From Mycolicibacterium sp. (GTDB lineage Bacteria > Actinomycetota > Actinomycetes > Mycobacteriales > Mycobacteriaceae), in the NCBI RefSeq assembly GCF_016462545.1, contig NZ_JAEMTA010000006.1, positions 1 to 64,000 on the forward strand: 64,000 nucleotides of DNA, given 5' to 3'. Positions 52,939 to 63,208 of the stretch are shown here, in pieces. The notes under the pieces are model-generated. The model ran no database searches. It worked only from the letters and a program-made list of their open reading frames with translations, and had not been told where the DNA came from. Position 1 is the stretch's first letter. Each line of letters starts with the position of its first letter. The position numbers and the translations under genes are program-made.

Positions 52939-54879
52939 GTGCCCACGAACACCGAAGTCGCGACGACGCCCCGCAACACCGGACACTCACCACCGTTTCG
53001 CGTCGCGCTCGTCCTCGGCGCACTCGGTGTGGTGTTCGGCGACATCGGCACCAGCCCCATCTACACCCTTCAGACTCTGTTCGACCCGTCCGACCCACAT
53101 CCCGTGCCAATCAGCTCCGACAGCGTGTACGGCGTTGTCTCCCTGATCTTCTGGTCGGTGATGATCATCGTCACGCTGACCTACATCACGCTGGTCATGC
53201 GCGCGGACAACGACGGCGAGGGCGGCATCATGGCGCTCATCACCATGCTCAAGCATGGCGCCGCGACCCGTGGCCGCCGCACCGCGATGATCCTGGCCGC
53301 GCTGGGATTGTTCGGTGCGTCGCTGTTCTTCGGCGACAGCATGATCACCCCCGCGATCTCGGTGCTGTCGGCGGTCGAGGGCATCAAGGTCATCACGCCG
53401 GACCTGGAACAGTGGATCGTGCCGATCACCGCGGTGATCATCGTGGCGCTGTTCACCGTGCAGCGCCACGGCACCGCGAAGGTGGGCCGGTTCTTCGGGC
53501 CCGTGATGATCGTGTGGTTCCTCTCGATCGGTGCGTGCGGGATCGGCGGAATACTCGGTCACCCGGAAATCCTCAAGGCCCTGTCGCCGACGTACGCACT
53601 GTCATTCATGTTCGGACACTTCCACATTGCGTTCTTCGCGCTCGCCGCGGTCGTCCTGGCCGTGACGGGCGCCGAAGCCCTCTACGCAGACATGGGGCAC
53701 TTCGGCAGGCGGCCCATCACCCTGGCGTGGCTGTTCGTCGTCCTTCCCGCGTGCGTGCTGAACTACCTGGGTCAGGGTGCGTTGCTGCTGGGCGACGAGA
53801 AGTCGGTCAGCGCGCCGTTCTTCCTCCTCATTCCCGGCTGGGCCCGACTCCCCATGGTGCTGCTGGCCACCGCCGCCACCATCATCGCGTCGCAGGCGGT
53901 GATCACCGGCGCGTTCTCGGTCGCGGCGCAGGCCGCAAAGCTGGGACTGTTGCCGCGGCTGCGCGTCGTGCACACCTCGGCGTCGGCCTATGGCCAGGTA
54001 TACGTCCCGGCGATCAATTGGATGCTGATGGTGTCCGTGCTGATCCTGGTGTTCGCGTTCGAGAGCTCGGCCAAGCTGGCCTACGCCTACGGGATGGCGG
54101 TAATCGGCACCATCACCATCGTCACGCTGTTGTTCTTCTACCTGGCGCGCACGCGATGGGGCACGCCGCTCTGGATGGTGCTGATCGGTGGCGGCGCCCT
54201 GCTCCTCGTCGACCTGCTATTCCTGGCGGCCAACCTGACCAAGCTGGTGCACGGGGCGTGGCTGCCGCTGTTGATCGCCGTGACGGCGTGGACGGTGATG
54301 ATCACCTGGGAGCGTGGTCGCATCCTCGTCACCAAGGCGCGCGAGTCGCTGGAGGGACCGCTGCGTGACTTCATCGACGGGCTCTCCAGTTGCACGCCGC
54401 CGTTGACGAGAGTCCCCGGCACCGCGGTCTTCCTCAACCGGGGCAAGGAAACGGCGCCGCTGGCGATGCGCGCCAACGTCGAGCACAGTCACGTGCGACA
54501 CGAGCACGTGGTGATCATGACGATCGAGACCGAGCCCGTCCCCCGCGTGCCGGAGGACGAGCGGGTGGACGTCGACGCCCTCGGCTACGCCCAGGACGGA
54601 ATCATCCACGTCACAGCACATTTCGGGTACATGGAGCCCTCCGACGTACCGGCTGCGCTTCGACTGCTCGATCCCGCCGACACGGAGGGACCGATCAGCG
54701 TGGACAATGCGTCCTACTTCCTCTCGAAGTTGGAATTGGCCGCCGGACCGGAGCCGACCATGGCGCCATGGCGCAAGCGCCTCTTCATCGCCACGTCGTA
54801 TCTCACCGCCGACGCCGCCGACTTCTTCCACCTGCCACACGACCGCACGGTGGTCATGGGCTCGCGCATCGAATTCTGA
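52939..54879 (+). CDS. kup: Kup-family potassium uptake transporter
   Basis: A 646-residue KUP/HAK/KT transporter that imports K+ with protons. The first helix carries GALGVVFGDIGTSPIYTLQT; about twelve membrane helices fill residues 15-440, including VTGAEALYADMGHFGRRPI and GQGALLLG. A cytoplasmic C-terminal domain starts near residue 460 (GTAVFLNRGKETAPLAM, ATSYLTADAADFFHLP). The start GTG 52939 has AAGGA eight bases upstream. No K+-sensing riboswitch is apparent in the 166-nt divergent leader. Confidence 0.94.
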   Translation: MPTNTEVATTPRNTGHSPPFRVALVLGALGVVFGDIGTSPIYTLQTLFDPSDPHPVPISSDSVYGVVSLIFWSVMIIVTLTYITLVMRADNDGEGGIMALITMLKHGAATRGRRTAMILAALGLFGASLFFGDSMITPAISVLSAVEGIKVITPDLEQWIVPITAVIIVALFTVQRHGTAKVGRFFGPVMIVWFLSIGACGIGGILGHPEILKALSPTYALSFMFGHFHIAFFALAAVVLAVTGAEALYADMGHFGRRPITLAWLFVVLPACVLNYLGQGALLLGDEKSVSAPFFLLIPGWARLPMVLLATAATIIASQAVITGAFSVAAQAAKLGLLPRLRVVHTSASAYGQVYVPAINWMLMVSVLILVFAFESSAKLAYAYGMAVIGTITIVTLLFFYLARTRWGTPLWMVLIGGGALLLVDLLFLAANLTKLVHGAWLPLLIAVTAWTVMITWERGRILVTKARESLEGPLRDFIDGLSSCTPPLTRVPGTAVFLNRGKETAPLAMRANVEHSHVRHEHVVIMTIETEPVPRVPEDERVDVDALGYAQDGIIHVTAHFGYMEPSDVPAALRLLDPADTEGPISVDNASYFLSKLELAAGPEPTMAPWRKRLFIATSYLTADAADFFHLPHDRTVVMGSRIEF

Positions 54880-54907
54880 CAATCGCTAATGCCCCGACCG
54901 CGACGAC

Positions 54908-55678
54908 CTAGAGCCGTCGCGCCGCTGATTCAGCCTCGGCGGCATCCTCCGTCGGCTCGCCCGACGTCGAATCCGCACTGACGCTTGCCGACTCGGACTG
55001 AGACCGCAGGACGGCCGGACGCCACCGCTGGGGCAGCGCCAACAGCGAGACTGCGAACAATGCGACGGCAGCGACGGCGCTCACGACGATGATCACGACG
55101 GGCGCGGCGGGGAAGGCGCCCTCGATGAGCATGTAGGCACCGAAGATCAGGAACAACATGGCCGCGAAGATCTGAATCGTCCTCTCGGGCAAATGCTTTC
55201 CAGCCACCGCGCCGACGATGATGGCGAGTGCGTCGGCAGCCACCATGCCGATCGTGGAGCCGATCCACACGCCCACCCAGTCGTTGTCGGCGGCAAGGGT
55301 GACGGTTGCGAGCATGGTCTTGTCGCCGAGTTCGGCGAGCACGAACGCGGACATCACCACGAAGAACGCCGGCGCGGCGGCCTTCTGGCCACGGTTGGAC
55401 TCCTCGTCGGTGAGCTTGTCGCCCCGGAGGGTCCACAGGCCGAAGACGACGAACATGACGCCGGCGATGATGCCGAGTAGGTGCGTGGGCAGGGCGGCGC
55501 CAAGGTAGTGGCCGATGGCCACCGACAGGATGTGGACGAGCGTGGTCGCGGCGGTGATGGCAGCGAGTACGACCCACCAGCGATAGCGCAGCGCGAACAT
55601 CATCGCCATGAGTTGGGACTTGTCGCCCATCTCGGCGACGAAGATGACGGCGAAGCTGAGAAGTAGAGCGGCGAGCAC
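54908..55678 (-). CDS. GDT1/UPF0016 family divalent cation exporter
   Basis: A 256-residue membrane protein with the two hallmark ExGDKx(S/T) motifs, VAEMGDKSQLMAMMFALRYR and LAELGDKTMLATVTLA, each in one of two repeated three-helix units. Relatives transport Mn2+ or Ca2+ against protons (TMEM165, MneA/Mnx-type). A yybP-ykoY riboswitch in its leader points to Mn2+ export. GTG 55678 has AAGGAG eight bases upstream; the longer frame would read through the riboswitch. The 50-residue C-terminal tail is Ser/Glu-rich. Confidence 0.9.
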   Translation of the reverse strand: MLAALLLSFAVIFVAEMGDKSQLMAMMFALRYRWWVVLAAITAATTLVHILSVAIGHYLGAALPTHLLGIIAGVMFVVFGLWTLRGDKLTDEESNRGQKAAAPAFFVVMSAFVLAELGDKTMLATVTLAADNDWVGVWIGSTIGMVAADALAIIVGAVAGKHLPERTIQIFAAMLFLIFGAYMLIEGAFPAAPVVIIVVSAVAAVALFAVSLLALPQRWRPAVLRSQSESASVSADSTSGEPTEDAAEAESAARRL

Positions 55679-55751
55679 TCGGGACTCCTTGGTCGGAGGC
55701 CGCCTCCGGGGGTGTGACTCATGCCTCCGGCCGGCAACCACAGTGGTCAAA

Positions 55752-55875
55752 GCGGCCGAAGGTCTCGCCCACCGGCCACCAAGAGCCGGTCCGGGCAACC
55801 GGGCCACGCACGCGTTTCCGCAGACGCGACCAGTATGTCGATCACCCGATTGGGGGCTACTCCCCTTCGCTGACA
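55752..55875 (-). ncRNA. yybP-ykoY (Mn2+) riboswitch
   Basis: On the minus strand the leader of the cation exporter contains the class signatures: CGAAGGGGAGTAGC at the 5' side (about 55869-55856), GTGATCGACATACTGG in the first internal loop, and GGGCGAGACCTTCGGCC at the 3' side (about 55770-55754). CGAAGG and CCTTCG pair to form P1. Downstream, a GGAGGCGGCCTCC hairpin lies just before the AAGGAG ribosome site and may be the expression platform. Mn2+ binding is expected to turn the exporter on. Confidence 0.85.
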
Positions 55876-56203
55876 CGACCATACCCGCCGTAGCCCCGGT
55901 CGCGCAATGCGAGATCGGCGAAAGACCAACTCCAACAATAAGTTTGGCGACTACCGTGGCAAGAGTTCGGGTTCCCGGATCCGTTCGGCCAGTGAGCCCG
56001 CACTCACGCGGCAGGGTGTTCGAGCTTCGCGGTCCGGCTCGTGCACCGGCTGCGGCCAATGGGACTCACGCGGCCCCTGTGACACCTGAGGCGGCGACGC
56101 GCGCGACACGCCATCGGCGCCACCCCGCACGGCGTCCGATGTCGCCGACGTGTCCTATCTTGGACCGTCGACACACGACGCGAAGCACAGCGAGGGGGGC
56201 TAG
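55876..56203. other. Intergenic region before the SMC-like operon
   Basis: 328 bases with the promoter of the riboswitch transcript on the minus strand and of the three-gene SMC-like operon on the plus strand. TATCTT (56156-56161) is a possible -10 and AGGGGGG (56191-56198) the ribosome site for the DUF3375 gene. I see no gene, repeat array or remnant. Confidence 0.45.
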
Positions 56204-57712
56204 GTGGACGACGGCACGGAGATGTCGGCTGCTGAACTCCTCGAGCACAATCGCGACATCCAGGGCTCGCCCACCATCCGGCTGCTATCTACGCTCAACC
56301 TGGGGATCTACGCCACGCTCATGGAACGTCACCTGAGCGACGGCGTGGTCCCCGAGACGGAGCTGGTGGTGCGCCTCGAGCGCGACCTCGAAGAACTCGA
56401 CCGGCCCGGCGGAGAACAATCCGGGCTGGCCCTCATCAAGTCATGGGCCAGCCAGGGTTGGTTGCACCGCGTGTCCGACCAACGCAGCGGCATCGAGCGC
56501 AACCTGTGCTACCTGACGCAGGAGGCGCGCCGGGCCCTGGATCTGCTTCGCGGCATGCGCCGCCAGGACACCATCGCCACCGGCGGCTCCATCAACGGCA
56601 TCGCTTCGCGACTCAAGCAGATCGCGCTACGCGTGGGCAACGACCCCGACCGTATCCGCGCCGGCATCCAGGCCGAGATCGCGGCGCTGTACGCCGAGCT
56701 GGAAGCACTCGATCACCGGGAGGACGACGGACTCGACGGCGCTGCCCGCCCCGACGTCGACCTGAGCGACTCGTACGACGAGGCACGGGCCATCGCCCTT
56801 CAGATGGAACGGCTGATCACCGACATCGGCCAGTACGGGAACATGATCGAGCAGGCCACCGCCGCGCTCGGCGAACCGATCGACAGCAACGTCGAGTACC
56901 GCGACCGCCAGCGGCAGATGTATGCCGACTACCAATTGGCCTGGGACTCCCAGGGCCGGGACTCGCACCGCGCGTTCCTGCGCATGATCAACGATCCCGA
57001 CCAGCGCGCCGAGTTCGAGGCCGACGTCGCCGCTGTCGCCGAGGCACTGCCGGCGCTGGACCCGGCTCTGCGCAGGGTGATGTCCGGGTTCTTCGAACTC
57101 GTCGGCCACCAGATCGACGAAGTGGAGCGCATCCAGCAGCGCTGCGCCCAGCGGGTCAAGAGGTTCACCGCGTTCGGCACCCTCGAGCAGAGCCGCGGAG
57201 TCGCGCGCCAGCTCAACGAGGCCATCGGCGCGGCCCGCGCGCTGTTGAAGGTGTCGCTCACCGACTCGCGGCTGCCCCTCGAGCTGCCGCTCGCCCGGCA
57301 CTCCTTCAGTTCCGTGGGGGCGCTGAGCTTCCGCATCGGCGACCTGTCGAATCCGAAGCCCGCCCAGGCTGCTGATGGCGAGGTCGACCTGTCCACGTTC
57401 TCCGCGTTGACGACCCAGGTCGATGCGCCTGCGATGTCCGACATGGTCAATCGTGCGGTCGTCGAGGGTCCTCTGTCGCTGCCCGACGCGGTGGCGATGC
57501 TCGCCGCAGACGGACAGGGCGCCTACCTCGGGCACGTCATCGTGTTGTGGTCCTGGGCACTCAAACAACCCGCCCACCCCGACGCCGGCGCGCACGCACC
57601 CGACTCGGCCACGGTGCGCTTCCAATCCTTGGACGGGCGCGACCGTGAGATGGAGGTCCCCAACCTGATGTTCACCGAACCGATCTCCAGCCTGCTCGGA
57701 GCCGCGTCGTGA
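56204..57712 (+). CDS. jetA: DUF3375 kleisin-like subunit (JetA/MksF type)
   Basis: A 502-residue DUF3375 protein, the MukF-like kleisin of Wadjet/MksBEFG complexes. The N-terminal winged helix is ALLEHNRDIQ...TIRLLSTLNLGIYATLMERHL, with LTQEARRALDLLRGMRRQ, long helices through the middle (about 130-320) and a C-terminal winged-helix region. It should bridge the two heads of the SMC protein. GTG 56204 is used; ATG 56222 would remove six residues. Its TGA overlaps the next start in GTGA, so the operon is tightly coupled. Confidence 0.88.
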   Translation: MDDGTEMSAAELLEHNRDIQGSPTIRLLSTLNLGIYATLMERHLSDGVVPETELVVRLERDLEELDRPGGEQSGLALIKSWASQGWLHRVSDQRSGIERNLCYLTQEARRALDLLRGMRRQDTIATGGSINGIASRLKQIALRVGNDPDRIRAGIQAEIAALYAELEALDHREDDGLDGAARPDVDLSDSYDEARAIALQMERLITDIGQYGNMIEQATAALGEPIDSNVEYRDRQRQMYADYQLAWDSQGRDSHRAFLRMINDPDQRAEFEADVAAVAEALPALDPALRRVMSGFFELVGHQIDEVERIQQRCAQRVKRFTAFGTLEQSRGVARQLNEAIGAARALLKVSLTDSRLPLELPLARHSFSSVGALSFRIGDLSNPKPAQAADGEVDLSTFSALTTQVDAPAMSDMVNRAVVEGPLSLPDAVAMLAADGQGAYLGHVIVLWSWALKQPAHPDAGAHAPDSATVRFQSLDGRDREMEVPNLMFTEPISSLLGAAS

Positions 57713-58443
57713 CGACCGACGAGCGCTCGCGCGAGGACCAGGTGGCCGACTACGCGGGATTCTCCGCGCTTCCCCAGGTCGACCAGACCTCCAGGCCACC
57801 TCAACAGCGCAGACCACGCTTCGACGGCGACGTCAGCGAGCTGCCCGACCGCGCCTGCTGGGCGTTGCAGCAGCTGCTGACCCGGCGCTACATCAGCGCC
57901 GAGTCCGACCGCGACCTCTACACCTGGGTGCTCGAGTACCGCTCGCAGCTGAGCGTGCGACTCTCCGAACTCGACCTGCTGCTGCGGATCGTCGACAACG
58001 CCATCGAGAACGAAGGGGTCGCCTTCGTCGAGCAGGCCCGTTACGAATCGGCCCGCGGCGCCAAGTTGCTGCGGCGTGAACCGCTCGGTACCTACGACTC
58101 CATCCTGGCGCTGCACCTGGCGCAGATGATGCGAGCCTCCGGCGACCAGAGCGTCCTCATCAGCCGCGACGAGGTGCACGGGCTCTTCTCCGGGGTGGTC
58201 AACGACGTGGACCGCGACGCCGTCACCTTCACCGCGCGCATCGACGCCGCGATCGCGCGCCTGGCCGGGCTGGAGATCCTGCGCAAGAGCCGCGACGACG
58301 ATGACAGCTACACCGTCAGCCCCGTGATCACGGCCATCATGACGGCTTCGGTGATCACCGAGTTACAACAGCAGTTCGAGCTTCTGATCAGCGGTGGCAG
58401 CGTAGGCCCCCAGGATGTCGAGGAGGGTGAGCTCGATGCCTGA
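57709..58443 (+). CDS. jetB: DUF4194 MukE-like subunit (JetB/MksE type)
   Basis: A 244-residue DUF4194 protein that binds the kleisin and DNA through tandem winged helices. Recognisable are [44 protein letters not shown] and [30 protein letters not shown]. The N-terminal 40 residues are Gln/Pro/Arg-rich. The frame overlaps the DUF3375 gene by 4 nt and the SMC gene by 8 nt, so stoichiometric production of the three subunits is likely. Confidence 0.87.
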   Translation: MTTDERSREDQVADYAGFSALPQVDQTSRPPQQRRPRFDGDVSELPDRACWALQQLLTRRYISAESDRDLYTWVLEYRSQLSVRLSELDLLLRIVDNAIENEGVAFVEQARYESARGAKLLRREPLGTYDSILALHLAQMMRASGDQSVLISRDEVHGLFSGVVNDVDRDAVTFTARIDAAIARLAGLEILRKSRDDDDSYTVSPVITAIMTASVITELQQQFELLISGGSVGPQDVEEGELDA

Positions 58444-61400
58444 GCAATTCCATCTATCCCGCCTGCAGGTCATCAACTGGGGCGTGTTCGACGGCTACCA
58501 CAGCATTCCGTTCGGTGCCGGTGGCGCGCTGATCGCCGGGGCCTCCGGCAGCGGCAAATCCTCACTGCTGGATGCGATCTCGCTCGGCTTCCTGCCGTTC
58601 AACCGCCGCAACTTCAATGCCTCCGGTGACAATTCCGCGGCCGGCTCCAACGCGGGCAGGCGCACCGTCGACAAGTACGTCCGTGGCGCGTGGGGACAAC
58701 GAAGCGACGCGGGCGCCAGCAAGGTGATGTACCTCCGCGGCGACGGCACGGCGTGGTCGGCGATCGCCGTCACCTACCGCAGTACCAGCGGGAGGACCGT
58801 CACCGGCCTGGTCTTGAAGTGGCTCACCGGGGAGTCCCGGTCGGACTCGTCGAGCAGGTTCGTGCTCGCCGACGGCGATCGCGGCATCGAGGACGTCTGC
58901 AATAGATGGGCGTCCGGGCGCTTCGACGCGGGAGTGTTCAAGGACGACGATTGGCGGTTCTCCACCAAGGTGGAATCGCAGTACCTCGCCCAGCTCTACG
59001 CGACCATCGGAATCCGCGCCTCCGATGCCGCGCAACAGCTGCTCGGCAAGGCGAAGTCGCTCAAGAGCGTGGGCGGTCTGGAGCAGTTCGTCCGCGAGTT
59101 CATGCTCGACGAACCCGGCAGCCTCGCCCGCCTGCCCGAGGCTCTCAAGCAGATCGACCCGCTGGTAGAGGCCCGCGAATTGCTCGCCGTAGCTCAGCGC
59201 AAGCGCAAGATCCTCGGCGACATCGAGGACATCCAGCAGCGCTACGCCTCCGAGTCCTCCGACCTCGGCATCATCGACCTGGTCGATCAGACGATGGTGC
59301 GGGCCTACACCGATCACCTCCGACTCGCCCAGTGCCCAGCGCAGATCGACTCGTTGGACGCCACCATCGACCAGCTCGGCAACGAGTACGAGGACGTCAC
59401 GCGGCAGCTCAATCTTGCCAAGGCCGAAGGGGATTCGCTCAATGCGCAGATCAGTGGATCCAGTGCGAGCATCGGGCCCCTGCAATCCCAGGTGGCTGGC
59501 GCCGAAGCGCAGGCCGAAGAGGTGTCACGTCGTCGCGCCGCTTACGAGTCGCTGCTCGCCGCGCAGGATCTCGACGTCCCCGACACCGCCGACGAGTTCT
59601 GGAACCTCCGGGACGAACTGTCCACCACGGCGACCGAACTCCTGGCCAAGCTCGACCGCGGGCGAGAGTCCTCCACCGACGCCGAATACGCGCAGAAGGC
59701 CGCCCGGATGGTCCGCGACGAGGCCGCGAAGGAATTGCGTCGCGTCGAACACGTCGGGTCAGCCCTCCCGGAGTTCGCCATCACGATGCGCGAGCACATC
59801 TGCGCTGCGGTGCGTGTCGATCCGAGCGAGCTACCGTACGTCGCCGAGCTGATGGACCTGCGACCCGAGCAGAGCCGTTGGCGCGTCGCCGTCGAGAAGG
59901 TGCTGCGCGGGGTCGGTCTGCGACTGTTGGTTCCCGACAGCCACTACGCCGCGGTGCTTCGCTTCGTCAACGAGACGAACATGGGCGGGCGGCTCCAGCT
60001 GCATCACGTCCGTGCGTCGGCAAGCGGACGCGAGGCGGAGCCGAACACGTTGGCGGGCAAGCTGTTCGTCGTCGACCCGACACACGTGTGCGCCGCCGAG
60101 GCGGCCGACGTGATCGCGGCCGCCGGCGATCACGTCTGCGTGGACACCCCGGACGTGTTTCCCCGGTTCCGGCGGGCCGTCACCGACACCGGTCTGTACA
60201 AGGACTCCGACCGGTTGGCCATCAAGGATGACCGTCGTCCGCTGAAGCAGGCCGACTACATCTACCAGGGCGACGTCGCCGCCAAGATCGACGCGCTGAC
60301 CGTCGACCTCGCCGGCGCCGAGGAGGCGTTCCACCAGGCCCGCCGCGCTGCGGACGACATCGCCGCCGAACGCCAACGGTGGCGGGACCGGGCAGCCGCG
60401 TGCAAGGCGATCTGCGAGCAGTTCCCGCAGTGGAATCAGATCGACACCGAGACCGCCGACGGGCACGCCGACCGGTTGCGCCAGCAGTACGAGCTACTGC
60501 TGTCCGACCACCCCGACATCGAGGCCCTCAACGCCCGTGCCGATCAGTGTTGGGAGGAGATCCAGACGCTGATGACGCGCCGCGGCGCGATCCAGACCCG
60601 CCGCGACGACCTCGACGGCCGACGGACCCGGCTGCTGGAGCTTCAGGAGCGCCTCACCCCAGCCTTCGTCTCGGAGCCGCTGACCGATCTCCTGAATCGC
60701 TACGCGAGCGACGTGCCGGTGGCGTTGGAGCTGCTCAACCCCGAGCCGCACCGGGAGGCGGTGTTCACCGCGATCCGCCGGGAGCGCGAGCAGCTTCGCG
60801 AAAGCCGCAGGCGCTCCTACGACGAACTCGCCCGCATCCTCAACACCTTCGACACGGCCTTCCCCGACGCGGTCCCCAACGACAGCGACGTGTTCGACGA
60901 GCGCGTGCACGACTACGTGGCGTTGTGCCGCCACATCGACGAGCGCGAGCTCCCCGAGGCCTACGAACGGATGATGCGACTGGTCACCGAACAGGCGCCC
61001 GACGCCATCCTGACGCTGCACCGGGTGGCCGAGCAGGAGACCCGACGCATCAGCGAGCAGATCAGCAGGGTCAATACCGGCCTGGGCTCGGTCGAGTTCA
61101 ACCGCGGCACCCGGTTGACGCTGCGCGCCACCCCGCGCAGCCTGACCGCGGTGAGCGAGCTCACCGAGATCGTCAAGGCCATCTCGCGACGAATTGCCGA
61201 AGTGGGGCTCGGCGACAAGCAGGCGATACTGGACCAGTACGCCGACATCCTGCGGCTGCGCAACCGCTTGGCATCGTCTGCGCCCGAGGACAAGGCCTGG
61301 ACCCGAGACGCGCTCGACGTCCGCAACCGCTTCACGTTCGACTGTGCCGAGTGGGACGTCGCCAGTGAGGAGCTCATCCGCACGCATAGCAACGCGGGCG

Positions 61401-61798
61401 ACAACTCCGGTGGCGAGCAGGAGAAGCTGATGGCGTTCTGCCTCGCCGGAGCCCTGAGCTTCAACCTGGCGAGCCCCGAAAGCACGGACAACAGACCGGT
61501 TTTCGCGCAGCTGATGCTCGACGAGGCGTTCTCGAAGTCCGATCCGCAGTTCGCCCAGCAGGCACTGCAGGCGTTCCGCAAGTTCGGTTTCCAGTTGGTG
61601 ATCGTCGCCACCGTTCAGAACGCCACCACCATCCAGCCGTACATCGACAGTGTGGTCATGGTGTCGAAGAAGGAGGCCACCGGCCGCGACGCCCGTCCCG
61701 TGGCCACGGTGACCACCAAGACGATCTCCGACTTCACCGCCCTGCGGCAGGACATGAAGGCATCCGCCGCTGCTGCGCGGGTGCCAGCGCCAGTCTGA
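58436..61798 (+). CDS. jetC: SMC-like ATPase (JetC/MksB type)
   Basis: A 1120-residue MukB-like SMC protein. The N-terminal head has Walker [10 protein letters not shown] at 35-43; two coiled-coil arms (about 260-430 and 620-920) flank a hinge. The C-terminal head has the ABC signature NSGGEQEK near residue 990 and Walker [13 protein letters not shown] near 1024-1034, with [13 protein letters not shown] for the switch His region (Gln here). All ATPase motifs look active. ATG 58436 follows AGGAGG by nine bases. The family extrudes DNA loops. No jetD/mksG follows. Confidence 0.9.
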   Translation: MPEQFHLSRLQVINWGVFDGYHSIPFGAGGALIAGASGSGKSSLLDAISLGFLPFNRRNFNASGDNSAAGSNAGRRTVDKYVRGAWGQRSDAGASKVMYLRGDGTAWSAIAVTYRSTSGRTVTGLVLKWLTGESRSDSSSRFVLADGDRGIEDVCNRWASGRFDAGVFKDDDWRFSTKVESQYLAQLYATIGIRASDAAQQLLGKAKSLKSVGGLEQFVREFMLDEPGSLARLPEALKQIDPLVEARELLAVAQRKRKILGDIEDIQQRYASESSDLGIIDLVDQTMVRAYTDHLRLAQCPAQIDSLDATIDQLGNEYEDVTRQLNLAKAEGDSLNAQISGSSASIGPLQSQVAGAEAQAEEVSRRRAAYESLLAAQDLDVPDTADEFWNLRDELSTTATELLAKLDRGRESSTDAEYAQKAARMVRDEAAKELRRVEHVGSALPEFAITMREHICAAVRVDPSELPYVAELMDLRPEQSRWRVAVEKVLRGVGLRLLVPDSHYAAVLRFVNETNMGGRLQLHHVRASASGREAEPNTLAGKLFVVDPTHVCAAEAADVIAAAGDHVCVDTPDVFPRFRRAVTDTGLYKDSDRLAIKDDRRPLKQADYIYQGDVAAKIDALTVDLAGAEEAFHQARRAADDIAAERQRWRDRAAACKAICEQFPQWNQIDTETADGHADRLRQQYELLLSDHPDIEALNARADQCWEEIQTLMTRRGAIQTRRDDLDGRRTRLLELQERLTPAFVSEPLTDLLNRYASDVPVALELLNPEPHREAVFTAIRREREQLRESRRRSYDELARILNTFDTAFPDAVPNDSDVFDERVHDYVALCRHIDERELPEAYERMMRLVTEQAPDAILTLHRVAEQETRRISEQISRVNTGLGSVEFNRGTRLTLRATPRSLTAVSELTEIVKAISRRIAEVGLGDKQAILDQYADILRLRNRLASSAPEDKAWTRDALDVRNRFTFDCAEWDVASEELIRTHSNAGDNSGGEQEKLMAFCLAGALSFNLASPESTDNRPVFAQLMLDEAFSKSDPQFAQQALQAFRKFGFQLVIVATVQNATTIQPYIDSVVMVSKKEATGRDARPVATVTTKTISDFTALRQDMKASAAAARVPAPV

Positions 61799-62028
61799 CG
61801 CCCGCTGCCGTGTGAGTGGCACGACAACGGAACCGGGTCTGGAACCCACCTGGGTTTACTCGGCCAGGGGCGGGGCATCAGCAGGGCAGGCGGACGCAGC
61901 GGCCGGCCACTTCGTCCGCTCAGGCCTCGGCGGTTCTGATGCGAGCCGTCGGGGCCGCCCTCGTCGGCACGGATCCGCCCACGGGGTTTGGCATTTCACA
62001 CCCGGGGAACAGACCAGGGGTGGCAGAC

Positions 62029-62697
62029 ATGTCCAACCACGACCTCGCCCACCGCATGGCGGACCTGGCGCGGTCCCTGCGAAAGGACCGCTCGTTGGAA
62101 GCGGTCCTCGCGGGGGTGACCTCGGCAGCCGTGGAGCTCATCCCCGGCGTGGACACCGCGGGCATCCTGCTGGTGAAGCGCGGCGGCTTCGACTCGCTCG
62201 CGGTCACCTCAGAATTGCCACATCACCTCGACGTTCTGCAGATGACCTTCGACGAGGGACCGTGCGTGCAGGCCGCACTGGCGGACACGGTCGTCCGTAC
62301 CGACGACTTCCGTGACGAGACACGGTGGCCGCGGTACTCCCCCGCGGTGGTCGAGATCGGCGTCCTCAGTGGGATGTCGTTCAAGCTCTACACGGCCGAT
62401 CGCACCGCGGGCGCGCTCAACCTCTTCGGGTTTCAGCCGCGCAGATGGGACGTCGAGGCCGAGACGGTCGGCACCGTCCTTGCGGCGCACGCGGCCGCCG
62501 CCATCGTTGCCACCCAGGAGGAGCGGCAGTTGAACGCCGCCCTACTCTCCCGTGATCGCATCGGCCAGGCGAAGGGAATCATCATGGCGCGCTTCGGCGT
62601 CGACAGCGTGCGGTCGTTCGAGATGTTGCGTCAGCTCAGTCAGGAGACCAACACCAAACTCGCCGACCTGGCGCAGCAGGTAATCGACACGGTGTAG
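62029..62697 (+). CDS. GAF-ANTAR RNA-binding antiterminator
   Basis: A 222-residue regulator. The GAF domain (about residues 10-150) contains LELIPGVDTAGILLVKRGG-like and FDEGPCVQAAL blocks. The ANTAR domain (about 165-222) has SRDRIGQAKGIIMARFGVDSVR and ends with an LAQQVIDTV helix. ANTAR proteins bind paired hexaloop hairpins in nascent RNA and prevent termination. ATG 62029 has AGGGG eight bases upstream; the frame is open to 61816, but that part is low-complexity. It is separated from the SMC gene by 230 nt. Confidence 0.88.
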   Translation: MSNHDLAHRMADLARSLRKDRSLEAVLAGVTSAAVELIPGVDTAGILLVKRGGFDSLAVTSELPHHLDVLQMTFDEGPCVQAALADTVVRTDDFRDETRWPRYSPAVVEIGVLSGMSFKLYTADRTAGALNLFGFQPRRWDVEAETVGTVLAAHAAAAIVATQEERQLNAALLSRDRIGQAKGIIMARFGVDSVRSFEMLRQLSQETNTKLADLAQQVIDTV

Positions 62698-62757
62698 CGA
62701 GCGGGCCCGCCTCGACGTGCGAGGCGAGCCCGTCGCCATCCGACCGGTGACGCTGCC

Positions 62758-63114
62758 TTACTCCGAGGGCGGCTCGAACAATTGCAGATCGTTGCCCTCG
62801 GAGTCCTTGAACGTCGCGATGCGTCCCCACGCGTGGTCGGCGACCTCGCCGATGAACTCCACACCGGCATCGGTCAGTCGCACGATCTCGTCGTACAGGG
62901 TGCCGTCCGGCTGCAACGTGAGCATCGCGCCTCCGCTGCCCGAACCGTGCGTCGCCTCGCGGGCGTTGAGCCCGATCGTGACACCGTTCGCGTCCAACTC
63001 CGACCAGTCGTCGCCTTCACTCTTGATGGACAGGCCGAGAGTCTCGCCGTAGAAGCCGATCGCGCGGCCCATATCCTCCACTGGCATCCATACCGTCGCC
63101 ACACCACTTGCCAT
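62758..63114 (-). CDS. VOC family protein
   Basis: A 118-residue single VOC domain pair: VATVWMPVEDMGRAIGFYGETLGLSI, WSELDANGVTIGLNAR and a last strand in ATFKDSEGNDLQLFEP with the usual Glu/Gln positions. It resembles small glyoxalase- or bleomycin-resistance-like proteins; the reaction is unknown. ATG 63114 follows GGAGG by five bases. It lies 94 nt after the methyltransferase gene on the same strand and may share its transcript. Confidence 0.82.
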   Translation of the reverse strand: MASGVATVWMPVEDMGRAIGFYGETLGLSIKSEGDDWSELDANGVTIGLNAREATHGSGSGGAMLTLQPDGTLYDEIVRLTDAGVEFIGEVADHAWGRIATFKDSEGNDLQLFEPPSE

Positions 63115-63208
63115 TGTGTCCTCCACTGCCTTTGCTCGATGGCCCCCAGCCACCACTTACCCTTCGCGGCAGCGGCTACACCCCTTCGGCGAAACCAGTG
63201 GCGGTGGC

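Noticed and set aside
60494..61849. Minus-strand frame of 451 codons opposite the SMC-like gene
   Set aside because: Shadow of the intact ATPase gene; no motif, and composition follows the antisense of coiled-coil codons.
61799..62028. Possible remnant of a JetD/MksG nuclease after the SMC gene
   Set aside because: Read in the frames open here, the translations are low-complexity Gly/Ala/Arg and show no Toprim or DUF3322/DUF2220 block.
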